Assembly (NCBI GenBank): GCA_035696365.1
Contig: DASRQS010000069.1
Location: 6,114 to 70,113, forward strand
Direction of reading: 5' to 3'
Source: JALYLC01 sp035696365
GTDB taxonomy: Bacteria; Actinomycetota; Thermoleophilia; Gaiellales; JALYLC01
DNA: 64,000 bases
The notes below the pieces were generated by a model that did not search any database, was not told the DNA's origin, and was given only the letters and a program-made list of their open reading frames with translations. The position numbers and the translations under genes are program-made. Of this stretch, positions 31,710 through 40,633 are shown piece after piece; positions within the stretch are counted from its first letter, which is position 1, and each line of letters begins with the position of its first letter.

Positions 31710-32670
31710 GAAGCACTTCCTCTTCGGGCACCGGAGGCGTTCCCTTGATGTGGAAGGACGCGACCGTCTGCATGCCCCACGCCTGCCCCTTGGCGCGCTC
31801 CGCCTGCGACCAGACGACGGGCTCGTGAGCCGGGTCGAAGATCAGGAAGCCGCCTGCGCAGACCTCGATGCGGTTGCCGCCTGGCTCGTAGGTGTAGAGG
31901 AAGAACGTCTGCTGGATGGCGTGCTTGTGCGGCCCCGACTCCATCACGATGCCGTGCTCGAGGAAGATGTCGGCCGCGCGGAGCACGTCCTCGCGCTGGT
32001 CGACGAAGAAGGCGATGTGGTGGAGCCGGCCGCGCGTCCCCGTCACGTCGCGCGTGTACGTCAGGTCGTAGGACTTCTGGCTGGACGCGAGCCAGACGCC
32101 CGCCTCCTGTCCGTCGTCCAGCACGATCTGCTCGGTCAGCCGCAGGCCCAGGTGGCGCTCGCAGAAGACCCGGTTCTCGCCCGGGTCGACGGCCAGGAAG
32201 TTGACGTGGTCGAGGTGGCGGACGCCGACGCCCCGGCCCGGGTAGCGGTGCGGCTGGTTCTTGAGCGCCGGCTTGATCTCGGGCGGCGCGACGTAGCGCT
32301 CGGACTCGTAGAACAGCTCGATGCGATGGCCGTCGGGGTCGAGGAAGCTGTAGGCGCGACCGTGTCCGAGGTCGCCGTCGAGCCAGCTTCCCGCGACGCC
32401 GCCCGCCTCCAGCGCGGCGACGCGCCGGTCGAGCGCCTCGGGGCTGTACGTGCGGTACGCGAGGTGCCCGACGCCCGACTGCGGCGCGGCCGTCAGTTTG
32501 AGCGACGCACGCTCGTAATCGCCGAAGCCGCGCAGGAACACCGAGTCGCCGCGCTCCCCGGAGATCTCCATGCCGAGGATCTCCTGGAAGTAGAAGAGGC
32601 TCTGCGCGGGCTTCGGCGTGAGCAGCTCGATGTGCGAGAGGTGCGCGAGATCGCGGATCGCCTCGGTCAC
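31687..32670 (-). CDS. Extradiol ring-cleavage dioxygenase (catechol 2,3-dioxygenase-like, VOC)
   Basis: 327 residues, two VOC domains, near the 307 of XylE. Iron ligands: His155 (LDHVNF), His218 (LHHIAFF) and Glu269 (NRIEV). The first, non-catalytic domain begins LSHIELLTPKPAQS. The extradiol signature around GPHKHAIQQTFFLYTYEP is present. It opens a catechol ring beside the two hydroxyls using Fe(II) and oxygen. GTG at 32670 overlaps the GMC gene stop (GTGA). The ring substituents it accepts cannot be told; a side-chain-bearing catechol produced by the O-demethylase is plausible. Confidence 0.9.
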   Translation of the reverse strand: MTEAIRDLAHLSHIELLTPKPAQSLFYFQEILGMEISGERGDSVFLRGFGDYERASLKLTAAPQSGVGHLAYRTYSPEALDRRVAALEAGGVAGSWLDGDLGHGRAYSFLDPDGHRIELFYESERYVAPPEIKPALKNQPHRYPGRGVGVRHLDHVNFLAVDPGENRVFCERHLGLRLTEQIVLDDGQEAGVWLASSQKSYDLTYTRDVTGTRGRLHHIAFFVDQREDVLRAADIFLEHGIVMESGPHKHAIQQTFFLYTYEPGGNRIEVCAGGFLIFDPAHEPVVWSQAERAKGQAWGMQTVASFHIKGTPPVPEEEVLLARSAGH

Positions 32671-34112
32671 GAGAGGTATCCGTGCGGATCGGCGTCGAGG
32701 TGATCGGCCAGCCGCTCTGCGAGCGCCATGATCGTGAGCGACGGATTGACCGAGAGCGTGTGCGGGACGAGCGAGGCGTCGCCGACGTACAGCCGTTTCA
32801 CGTCCCACGATTGCGCGTTCTCGTCGACGACCGACCGCCCCGGGTCGCTGCCCATGCGGCACGACCCCTGCACGTGCGTCGTGATGAGGCCGGTCCAGCG
32901 GACGCTCGTTGCGCCCGCCTCGGTGAGCACGTTGCGCGAGAAGTCGAGCGCGCCGTCCATGCGTGCGCGCTCGCGGTCGTTGAACTCTGCCGTGAAGGAT
33001 TCCGCGCCGTTCCCGTCGACCTGCACGCTGCCGTTGTTCTCGTCGTTGGCCATGGCGAGCACACCGATCCAGTGACGGAATCCCCGCAGGGCCTCGACGA
33101 GTGGCGCTCCCCAGAGCGGGCCGTTCTCGTCCTCGAGCGTCGTCGCGAAGCCGATTGGATCCTGGATCGTCGTCGCCTCGATCACGAAGCCGCCGTCCTC
33201 GTCGTGTTGATGGCCCATCGCGTGCGCCGTGATCGGATAGACCATGTGCGCATCCTGCGGCTCCTCGAACAGGCCGTAGACGAGGCGGGCCGGATGGAAG
33301 CCGAGGTTCCGGCCCACGAGGCGGCTGCTCGGGCTGTCCGGCAGGCCGGAGCGCATGAGCAGCTGCGGCGTGTTGAGCGTCCCCGCGGCGACGACGACTG
33401 CGCCCGCCTCGACGCGCGTGAGCGTCCCGTCGCCGTCCGTGTATTCGACACCCGTGGCCTCGCCGTCGTCGACAACGACGCGCTCGACGTGCGCGCCGGC
33501 GCGCAGCTCGAGCAAGTCCGCGGCCCACGGGTCGTGGATGTAGGTGTTGAGCGTCGACTTGCCCGCGTTGGTCGGGCAGCCCTGCAGGCAGGAGCCGCAG
33601 CGCATGCAGTTGCCGTCGGTGTATGACCGCACGGACTCGAGCTCCGAGCCGAGTGCGTAGAAGGCCGGCGCGACGGTATGCACGCTCTTCGGCCAGTCGT
33701 TGCGCTCGCGCACGCCGAGCCGCGCCTCGACGCGGTCGTAATAGAGGGCGAGGTCGGACGGGCCGAAGGGCGCGCCGCGGCTGCCCGTCAGGCCGCTCGC
33801 CGCATGCCACTTGGCGAGGTCCTTCGCGTGCGCGCGCAGCGCCACCTTGGTGTTGACCGTGGTCGAGCCCCCGACGCAGCGACCGGCGAGCAGCGCGACC
33901 GCGCCCCCCGCGCCTCCGTCGATCAGTGCAAAGCGGATGGGCCAGAAGAGATCGTGCGTGGCCTTCGCCTCCCAGCGCGTGAAGTCCGCCGCGGTGAGGT
34001 GCGGGCCGCACTCCAGCAGGAGCACACGCCGGCCCCGCTCTGCGAGCTCGCCGGCCACGACGCCGCCGCCCGCGCCAGAGCCCACGACCACCACGTCGAA
34101 GCGCTCGCTCAC
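32667..34112 (-). CDS. GMC oxidoreductase with ferredoxin-like cysteine motif
   Basis: 481 residues. FAD motif VVVVGSGAGGGVVAGELAE at the N-terminus, CVGGSTTVNTKVALRAH as GMC signature region, and C-terminal HVQGSCRMGSDP, VGDASLVPHTLSVNPSLTIM with the active-site His/Asn. Cysteines 169, 172, 175 and 179 form C-x2-C-x2-C-x3-C-P in NCMRCGSCLQGCPT, the spacing of a [4Fe-4S] ferredoxin site; related Cys-rich loops exist in long-chain alcohol oxidases, so cluster binding is uncertain. The preceding small gene is a gluconate-dehydrogenase subunit 3-like partner. Likely oxidises a side-chain alcohol of the aromatic substrate. Confidence 0.87.
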   Translation of the reverse strand: MSERFDVVVVGSGAGGGVVAGELAERGRRVLLLECGPHLTAADFTRWEAKATHDLFWPIRFALIDGGAGGAVALLAGRCVGGSTTVNTKVALRAHAKDLAKWHAASGLTGSRGAPFGPSDLALYYDRVEARLGVRERNDWPKSVHTVAPAFYALGSELESVRSYTDGNCMRCGSCLQGCPTNAGKSTLNTYIHDPWAADLLELRAGAHVERVVVDDGEATGVEYTDGDGTLTRVEAGAVVVAAGTLNTPQLLMRSGLPDSPSSRLVGRNLGFHPARLVYGLFEEPQDAHMVYPITAHAMGHQHDEDGGFVIEATTIQDPIGFATTLEDENGPLWGAPLVEALRGFRHWIGVLAMANDENNGSVQVDGNGAESFTAEFNDRERARMDGALDFSRNVLTEAGATSVRWTGLITTHVQGSCRMGSDPGRSVVDENAQSWDVKRLYVGDASLVPHTLSVNPSLTIMALAERLADHLDADPHGYLS

Positions 34113-34471
34113 CCGATGCCCAGGTATGACCAGTCCTTCGCCAGCCGCGTGGCGAGGGGAGTGTTGAAGTCGATCTCTGCCCAGGCGCCGGTCGCGTCGA
34201 GCCCGGGCGCGACGAAGTCGCTGTAGAACGCCTCGATCGCGAGCGCGCGCACCCAGAGGAAGTCGGGCGTGCCCGCCTTGGCTGCGAGGTCGCCCTCGGC
34301 CAGCGAGGCGAACGCCGCCAGTGCGGCGCCGCGGACGCCCTCGGGCATGGCGGCGAGCTTCGCGTCGATGTAGACCGCGGGCCCCACGCGCGCCGAGCCG
34401 GGCACGAGCGCGTCGCACACGCCCTCGACCATCCGGGCCGTCTCGCGGTCGATCACCTGGAGGCCGGTCAT
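34109..34471 (-). CDS. Gluconate 2-dehydrogenase subunit 3-like small subunit
   Basis: 120 residues. The pattern of a predicted helical protein with FLWVRALAIEAFYSDFVAPG and a C-terminal WSYLGIG matches subunit 3 proteins that accompany GMC dehydrogenases. Members exported with their partner carry a Tat signal; none is visible here, so the pair is probably cytoplasmic. It is the first gene of the minus-strand operon and overlaps the GMC gene by 4 nt. No cytochrome subunit follows, so electrons must go to another acceptor or oxygen. Confidence 0.75.
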   Translation of the reverse strand: MTGLQVIDRETARMVEGVCDALVPGSARVGPAVYIDAKLAAMPEGVRGAALAAFASLAEGDLAAKAGTPDFLWVRALAIEAFYSDFVAPGLDATGAWAEIDFNTPLATRLAKDWSYLGIG

Positions 34472-34505
34472 GGGGCGATGATACGGACCCGGCGCTCCGA
34501 TCGCA

Positions 34506-34522
34506 TATCAGGTTGCCTGATA
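34506..34522. promoter_or_regulatory. Perfect TATCAGG-TTG-CCTGATA operator in divergent promoter
   Basis: The 7-bp arms and 3-bp spacer form a 17-bp palindrome in the 83-bp region between the meta-cleavage-like operon (minus) and the hydroxycinnamate/protocatechuate operon (plus). MarR proteins such as FerC and CouR that sense hydroxycinnamoyl-CoA bind palindromes of this size before hydratase-lyase genes. The MarR gene at 35396 is the natural candidate. A second near-identical site is at 17869-17881. Confidence 0.7.
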
Positions 34523-34554
34523 GATTGGCCGGCACGCGAGCGAAGGAGAGCACC

Positions 34555-35394
34555 GTGCCGTACGCGGACCGATGGACGACCGTGCGAGTCGAGATCGATG
34601 CGGGCATCGCCTGGGTCGAGCTGAACCGGCCCGAGAAGCGCAACGCGATGAACCCGACCCTGAACGCGGAGATGGTCGAGGTGCTGCTCGCGCTCGATGC
34701 CGACGACAGCGCCGGTGTGCTCGTGCTCACCGGCGCAGGTGACGCCTGGTCGGCGGGCATGGATCTCAAGGAGTACTTCCGCGAGATCGACGGCGGCCCC
34801 GAGCACGTGCAGCGCCGGGTGCGCCGCGATGCGGCGTACTGGCAATGGCGGCTCCTGCGCACCTACGCGAAGCCGACGATCGCGATGGTCAACGGCTGGT
34901 GCTTCGGTGGCGCGTTCACCCCGTTGGTCGCCTGCGACCTCGCGATCGCCGCGGACGAGGCGACCTTCGGCCTCTCCGAGATCAACTGGGGCATCCCGCC
35001 CGGGAGCGTCGTCAGCAAGGCCCTCTCGGACACGGTCGGATCGCGTGCGGGCCTGCTCCACGTGATGACCGGCCGCACCTTCTACGGGCCCCGCGCGGCG
35101 GAGATGGGCCTCGTGAATTCGAGCGTGCCCCTCGCCGGACTGCGCGGCGAGGTCGAGGAGCTGGCGCGGGAGCTGCTCGCCAAGAACCCCGTCGTCCTGC
35201 GCGCGGCGAAGCTCGGCTACAAGCACAGCGGGACGATGAGTTGGGACCAGGCCGACGACTACCTCTACGCCAAGCTCGAGCAGTCGCAGTTCCTCGACGC
35301 CGAGCACGGACGCGAGCAGGGGCTCCAGCAGTTCCTCGACGAGAAACGCATCAAGCCCGGGCTGCAGACCTACGAACGGCCGGCCGACCCCTGA
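34555..35394 (+). CDS. ech: p-Hydroxycinnamoyl-CoA hydratase-lyase (feruloyl-CoA hydratase/lyase)
   Basis: 279 residues, crotonase fold. It strongly resembles Pseudomonas HCHL: LNRPEKRNAMNPTLNAEM, AGDAWSAGMDLKEYFREID, KPTIAMVNGWCFGGAFTPL and GLSEINWGIPPGSVVSKAL. Functional residues are present: Tyr74, Glu142 and the Tyr in DDYLYAKLEQS (236/238). The enzyme hydrates feruloyl-, caffeoyl- or coumaroyl-CoA and splits off acetyl-CoA, giving vanillin or another hydroxybenzaldehyde. GAAGGAGAG lies just before the GTG. No feruloyl-CoA synthetase of the usual type and no intact vanillin dehydrogenase lie in the window. Confidence 0.94.
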   Translation: MPYADRWTTVRVEIDAGIAWVELNRPEKRNAMNPTLNAEMVEVLLALDADDSAGVLVLTGAGDAWSAGMDLKEYFREIDGGPEHVQRRVRRDAAYWQWRLLRTYAKPTIAMVNGWCFGGAFTPLVACDLAIAADEATFGLSEINWGIPPGSVVSKALSDTVGSRAGLLHVMTGRTFYGPRAAEMGLVNSSVPLAGLRGEVEELARELLAKNPVVLRAAKLGYKHSGTMSWDQADDYLYAKLEQSQFLDAEHGREQGLQQFLDEKRIKPGLQTYERPADP

Positions 35395-35395
35395 C

Positions 35396-35869
35396 GTGGA
35401 ACCACGGCTCAGCTACGTCATCGGGCGCCTCGACCGGGTGCTGCGCCGCCGGCTCTCGGCCGCAGTCGAGCCGGCCGGTCTCACGTTGCCGGCCTACACG
35501 GCGCTTTCGGTGCTGCGCGCGCAGGATGGGCTCTCCAATGCCCGCCTCGCGCGCCGCTCGCTCGTCACGCCACAGTCGATGAGCGAGGTGCTCTCACTGC
35601 TGGTCGAGCAGGGGTACGTCCGGCGCCTCGCGGAGCCGGGGCACGGGCGCGTCATCCGCATCGAGCTGACGAAGGCGGGGAGCCGGGCGCTCGAGCGCTG
35701 CGACCGCGCCGTCGACGAGGTCGAGCGCGAGATGCTCGGCGACCTCGGCTCCGACGAGGCGACCGATCTCCGCGATGCGCTGATCCGCTGCGAGCGCGCG
35801 CTCGAGCGCGAGGGCGCGGAGCGCGCGGGTATCCTCAAATCCGCGAACGAGAAGGACGGTGGCGCGTGA
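35396..35869 (+). CDS. MarR-family regulator of hydroxycinnamate catabolism
   Basis: 157 residues. Winged helix core: AYTALSVLRAQDGLSNARLA, then SLVTPQSMSEVLSLLVEQGY (recognition helix) and the wing RLAEPGHGRVIRIELTKAG. The gene directly follows the hydratase-lyase (1 bp gap) and overlaps pcaH (4 nt). FerC, CouR and HcaR, MarR proteins that release DNA on binding hydroxycinnamoyl-CoA, have the same gene neighbour. It probably represses both divergent operons via the 34506-34522 palindrome. Confidence 0.88.
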   Translation: MEPRLSYVIGRLDRVLRRRLSAAVEPAGLTLPAYTALSVLRAQDGLSNARLARRSLVTPQSMSEVLSLLVEQGYVRRLAEPGHGRVIRIELTKAGSRALERCDRAVDEVEREMLGDLGSDEATDLRDALIRCERALEREGAERAGILKSANEKDGGA

Positions 35870-36594
35870 GCGAGCGAGCCGAGGCACTGCAGAGCGTCGA
35901 CGACGACGAACGCGCCACCCGCGACGCGGATCCGGCCTATCTGACCCCGGAGTACGTCGGCACGCGGCTGCGCGCACCTCGCCGCCCGCTGCTGTTGCTG
36001 CCGCAACGGCTGGCCGACCTGACCGGCCCGGCGTTCGGCCCGGCAGACGTGCGCGAGAGCGACAGCGACCTCACGACGCAGGGCGCAGGCGAGCCGCTCG
36101 GCGAGCGCATCATCGTCAGCGGCCGCGTGCTCGACAGCGAGGGCCGCCCCGTGCGTAACGCGCTGATCGAGATCTGGCAGGCGAACGCGGCCGGCCGCTA
36201 CCTGCATCGCGTCGACCAGCATCCGGCGCCACTCGACCCGAACTTCACGGGCGGCGGCCGCGTGCTGACCGACGACGGTGGCGGCTACCGCTTCATCACG
36301 ATCAAGCCCGGGTCCTACCCCTGGAAGAACCACCACAACGCCTGGCGCCCGGCGCACATCCACCTCTCGGTCTTCGGGCGCGCGTTCAGCGAGCGCCTCG
36401 TCACGCAGATGTACTTCCCCGGCGACCCGCTCTTCGCGTTCGACCCGATCTACCAGTCGGTGCGGGACGAGCAGGCCCGTCAGCGCATGATCAGCTCGTT
36501 CGATCTCGGCAACACCGTCCCCGAATGGGCGCTCGCTTACCACTTCGACGTCGTGCTCGGGGGGAGCGGCGCGACGCCGCTGGAGGACGCGTGA
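35866..36594 (+). CDS. pcaH: Protocatechuate 3,4-dioxygenase beta subunit
   Basis: 242 residues, intradiol dioxygenase. The four Fe(III) ligands are visible: Tyr112 (GRYLH), Tyr151 (YPWKNHHNAW), His164 and His166 (PAHIHLSVFG). The N-terminal PcaH domain and DPNFTGGGRVLTDDGGGYRF are typical. It cleaves protocatechuate between the two hydroxyls to 3-carboxy-cis,cis-muconate, together with PcaG, whose start overlaps the stop. Start codon overlaps the MarR stop. Confidence 0.96.
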   Translation: MSERAEALQSVDDDERATRDADPAYLTPEYVGTRLRAPRRPLLLLPQRLADLTGPAFGPADVRESDSDLTTQGAGEPLGERIIVSGRVLDSEGRPVRNALIEIWQANAAGRYLHRVDQHPAPLDPNFTGGGRVLTDDGGGYRFITIKPGSYPWKNHHNAWRPAHIHLSVFGRAFSERLVTQMYFPGDPLFAFDPIYQSVRDEQARQRMISSFDLGNTVPEWALAYHFDVVLGGSGATPLEDA

Positions 36595-37130
36595 GCCTTC
36601 CCCGCACGCCCTCCCAGACCGTCGGGCCGTTCTTCCAGTTCGGCCTCCTCACGAAGCCGGAGCTCGTCCCGGCGGATGCCGCGGGCGCCATCCGCATCGC
36701 GGGCCGCGTGCTCGACGGCGCCGGCGATCCCGTCCCGGACGGCCTCGTCGAGATCTGGCAGGCCGGCGCCGACGGCCTTCACGAGGGCAGCGCCGGCTGG
36801 GGACGTTGCCAGACCGGCGGCGACGGCAGCTTCGCGTTCACGACCGTCAAGCCGGGCGCGGTTCCGGCCTCCGACGGCACCCCCCAGGCGCCCCATCTGG
36901 CGGTCCTGTGCTTCGCGCGCGGGCTGCTCAAGCCCGTGCTCACGCGCATGTACTTCTCCGACGAGGCCGAGGCCAACGGGGCCGATCCGGTGCTGGACGC
37001 GCTGCGCGACGATGATGAGCGCGCCACGCTGGTCGCCACGCTCACCGGTTCGGCGACCTACCGCTTCGACATCCGGCTGCAGGGTGATGGCCAGACGGTC
37101 TTCTTCACGACGCCCGCCTCGGGCCTGTGA
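36591..37130 (+). CDS. pcaG: Protocatechuate 3,4-dioxygenase alpha subunit
   Basis: 179 residues from the GTG at 36591 (GTGA overlap with pcaH); a longer frame would overlap pcaH. TPSQTVGPFFQFGL opens the protein as in other PcaG proteins; DGLVEIWQAGADG, FTTVKPGAVPASDG and APHLAVLCFARGLL form the barrel. It lacks the iron ligands, as expected of the alpha subunit, and completes the alpha-beta unit of the dioxygenase. It overlaps pcaD by 4 nt. Confidence 0.95.
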   Translation: MSLPRTPSQTVGPFFQFGLLTKPELVPADAAGAIRIAGRVLDGAGDPVPDGLVEIWQAGADGLHEGSAGWGRCQTGGDGSFAFTTVKPGAVPASDGTPQAPHLAVLCFARGLLKPVLTRMYFSDEAEANGADPVLDALRDDDERATLVATLTGSATYRFDIRLQGDGQTVFFTTPASGL

Positions 37131-37903
37131 CGTACTCGCGCCTCGATGGCCCGGCGGATGCGCCGGTCGTGGTGCTCTCGAACTCGCTCGGCACGACCCT
37201 CGAGATGTGGGAGCCGCAGGTGCCTGCGCTGAGCGAGCGCTTCGCCGTGCTGCGCTATGACCACCCGGGACACGGCAGCGGCCGCGAGAGCGCACCCGCG
37301 CGCTCGGTCGAGGCGCTCGCGCGCGGCGTCATCGGGATCCTCGACGAACGCGGGCTGGAGCGCGTGTCCTTCTGCGGGCTCTCGCTCGGAGGCGCCGTCG
37401 GGATGTGGCTCGCGATGCACGAGCCGGGCCGCATCGACCGCCTCGCGCTGGCCTGCACGTCCGCGCGTTTCGGCCTGCGCGAGAACTGGCTGGCGCGCGC
37501 CGCGACGGTGCGCGCCGGCGGGGTCGAGGCGGTCGCGGACGCCGTGCTGCAGCTGTGGTTCAGCGCGCGCACGCACCGTGAAGCGCCCGCGCTCGTGCGC
37601 GCCTATCGGGCGATGATGGTCTCGGCCGAGCGCGAGGGCTACGCGGGCTGCTGCGAAGCGCTCGCGGACTGGGGTCCCGGCGATGAGCTGGCGGCGATCC
37701 GCGCGCCGACGCTCGTGCTGGCCGGGAGCGAGGATCCGGTCACTCCGCCGGCCCAGGGCGAGGCGATCGCCGGGCGTGTCCGCGGTGCGCACATGAGCGT
37801 GCTGCAGGGCGCGGGACACCTGGCCAATCTCGAGGAGCCCGACGCGTTCAACCGGCTGCTGCTCGAGCATCTGACGACCCGGCCGACGGTGGAGGTGGCA
37901 TGA
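37127..37903 (+). CDS. pcaD: 3-Oxoadipate enol-lactone hydrolase
   Basis: 258 residues, alpha/beta hydrolase. VVLSNSLGTTLEMWEPQVPA is the family opening; the nucleophile Ser is in FCGLSLGGAVG, the Asp in LVLAGSEDPVTPP and the His in GAGHLANLEEP. It hydrolyses 3-oxoadipate enol-lactone to 3-oxoadipate. It is separate from PcaC, whereas many actinobacteria fuse the two as PcaL. Start and stop overlap pcaG and pcaC. Confidence 0.94.
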   Translation: MTYSRLDGPADAPVVVLSNSLGTTLEMWEPQVPALSERFAVLRYDHPGHGSGRESAPARSVEALARGVIGILDERGLERVSFCGLSLGGAVGMWLAMHEPGRIDRLALACTSARFGLRENWLARAATVRAGGVEAVADAVLQLWFSARTHREAPALVRAYRAMMVSAEREGYAGCCEALADWGPGDELAAIRAPTLVLAGSEDPVTPPAQGEAIAGRVRGAHMSVLQGAGHLANLEEPDAFNRLLLEHLTTRPTVEVA

Positions 37904-38276
37904 CCGACGACGCCTATGAGCGCGGGATGAAGGTCAGACGCGAGGTTCTGGGCGATGCCCACGTGGACGCCGCGATCGAGCGTACGACCGACTTCACCGC
38001 CGACTTCCAGGACTACATCACGCGCAACGTCTGGGGCGACATCTGGGGCCGGCCGGGCCTCGACCGCCGCATGCGCAGCGCGGTCACGCTCACGGCGCTC
38101 GTGGCCTCCGGGCGCGAGGGCGAGCTCGCGATGCACGTGCGCGCAGCGCTGCGCAACGGCCTGAGCGCGGACGAGATCAAGGAGATCCTGCTCCAGGCCG
38201 GCGCGTACTGCGGCGTTCCGGCGGCCAACGGGGCCTTCGCCATCGCCCAGGCCGTGCTCTCAGAGGAGGGCGCGGC

Positions 38277-38280
<4 letters not shown>
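37900..38280 (+). CDS. pcaC: 4-Carboxymuconolactone decarboxylase
   Basis: 126 residues, AhpD-like helical fold of the CMD family. YERGMKVRREVLGDAHVD, NVWGDIWGRPGLDRRMRS and ILLQAGAYCGVPAANGAF are characteristic. It converts 4-carboxymuconolactone to 3-oxoadipate enol-lactone, the substrate of PcaD. ATG overlaps pcaD stop, and the stop overlaps pcaF. Confidence 0.95.
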
Positions 38281-39458
<1,178 letters not shown>

Positions 39459-40631
39459 ATGCGGACGCAGGTGGGCATCGTGGGCGCCGGGCCGGCCGGG
39501 CTGATGCTCGCGCAACTGCTGCAGCGACAGGGCATCGAAGCCGTCGTGCTGGAGGCGCGCACTCGCGAGCACGTCGAGCAGCGCATTCGCGCGGGGGTGC
39601 TGGAACAGGGCACGGTGGATCTGCTGGAGGCGGCCGGCGTCGGCGAGCGCATGCGACGCGAAGGGCTGGTGCATCACGGCATCGAGCTGCAGTTCGACGG
39701 GGAACGGCACCGGATCCCTCTGAGCGAGCTGGCGGACGGGCGCACAATCGTGGTGTACGGCCAGACCGAGGTCGTCAAGGACCTGATCGCCGCACGGCTC
39801 GCGAGCGGCGCGCCGCTGCTTTTCGATGTCTCGGGTGTGAGCGTCCACGAGCTCGAATCCGAGCGTCCCCTGATCCGCTTCGAGCACGAGGGCCGGCCGC
39901 AGGAGCTGGAGTGCGACTTCATCGCCGGCTGCGACGGCTTTCACGGCGTCTGCCGAGCGACGATTCCCGAGTCGACCCTGCACGCGTACTCCCGCGAGTA
40001 CCCGTTCGGCTGGCTCGGCATTCTGGCCGCGGTGGCGCCCTCCTGCGACGAGCTGATCTACGCCCATCACGAGCGCGGCTTCGCGCTGCACAGCCTGCGC
40101 TCGCCCGAGCTGAGCCGCCTGTACGTGCAGTGCCGGCCCGACGAGGACATCGGCGAGTGGCCCGACGAGCGCATCTGGGCGGAGCTGCAGGCGCGGCTCG
40201 GCCTCGAGGGCTGGACGCTGGCAGAGGGGCCGGTGCTCGAGAAAGGCGTCACGGGCATGCGCAGTTTCGTCGTCGAGCCGATGCGCTACGGGCGCCTCTA
40301 CCTGGCCGGGGACGCAGCCCACATCGTCCCTCCGACCGGAGCGAAGGGGCTGAACCTCGCGATCGCGGACGTGAAGATCCTGGCCGAGGCGATCGCGAGC
40401 AACGTCCGGACGGGCAGCACGGCACTGCTGGACGCCTACTCCGCGACCTGCCTGCGGCGCGTCTGGCGGGCCGAGCACTTCTCCTGGTGGATGACCTCGA
40501 TGCTGCACCGCTCCCCCGACAGCGACGCTTTCGAGGCCAAGCTGCAGCTCTCGGAGCTGCGCAACGTCGTCTCCTCGCGAGCCGCGGCCACGCTGCTGGC
40601 GGAGAACTACGTGGGCCTGGAACGGGTCTAG
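39459..40631 (+). CDS. pobA: 4-Hydroxybenzoate 3-monooxygenase
   Basis: 390 residues, the length of PobA (394). FAD/NADPH motifs: VGIVGAGPAGLMLAQLLQ, the DG motif in FIAGCDGFHGVCR, and GDAAHIVPPTGAKGLNLAI. It hydroxylates 4-hydroxybenzoate to protocatechuate, feeding PcaHG. The ATG follows the pcaF stop without a gap. 4-Hydroxybenzoate would arise from coumaroyl-CoA cleavage by the ech product after aldehyde oxidation. Confidence 0.95.
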   Translation: MRTQVGIVGAGPAGLMLAQLLQRQGIEAVVLEARTREHVEQRIRAGVLEQGTVDLLEAAGVGERMRREGLVHHGIELQFDGERHRIPLSELADGRTIVVYGQTEVVKDLIAARLASGAPLLFDVSGVSVHELESERPLIRFEHEGRPQELECDFIAGCDGFHGVCRATIPESTLHAYSREYPFGWLGILAAVAPSCDELIYAHHERGFALHSLRSPELSRLYVQCRPDEDIGEWPDERIWAELQARLGLEGWTLAEGPVLEKGVTGMRSFVVEPMRYGRLYLAGDAAHIVPPTGAKGLNLAIADVKILAEAIASNVRTGSTALLDAYSATCLRRVWRAEHFSWWMTSMLHRSPDSDAFEAKLQLSELRNVVSSRAAATLLAENYVGLERV

Positions 40632-40633
40632 CC

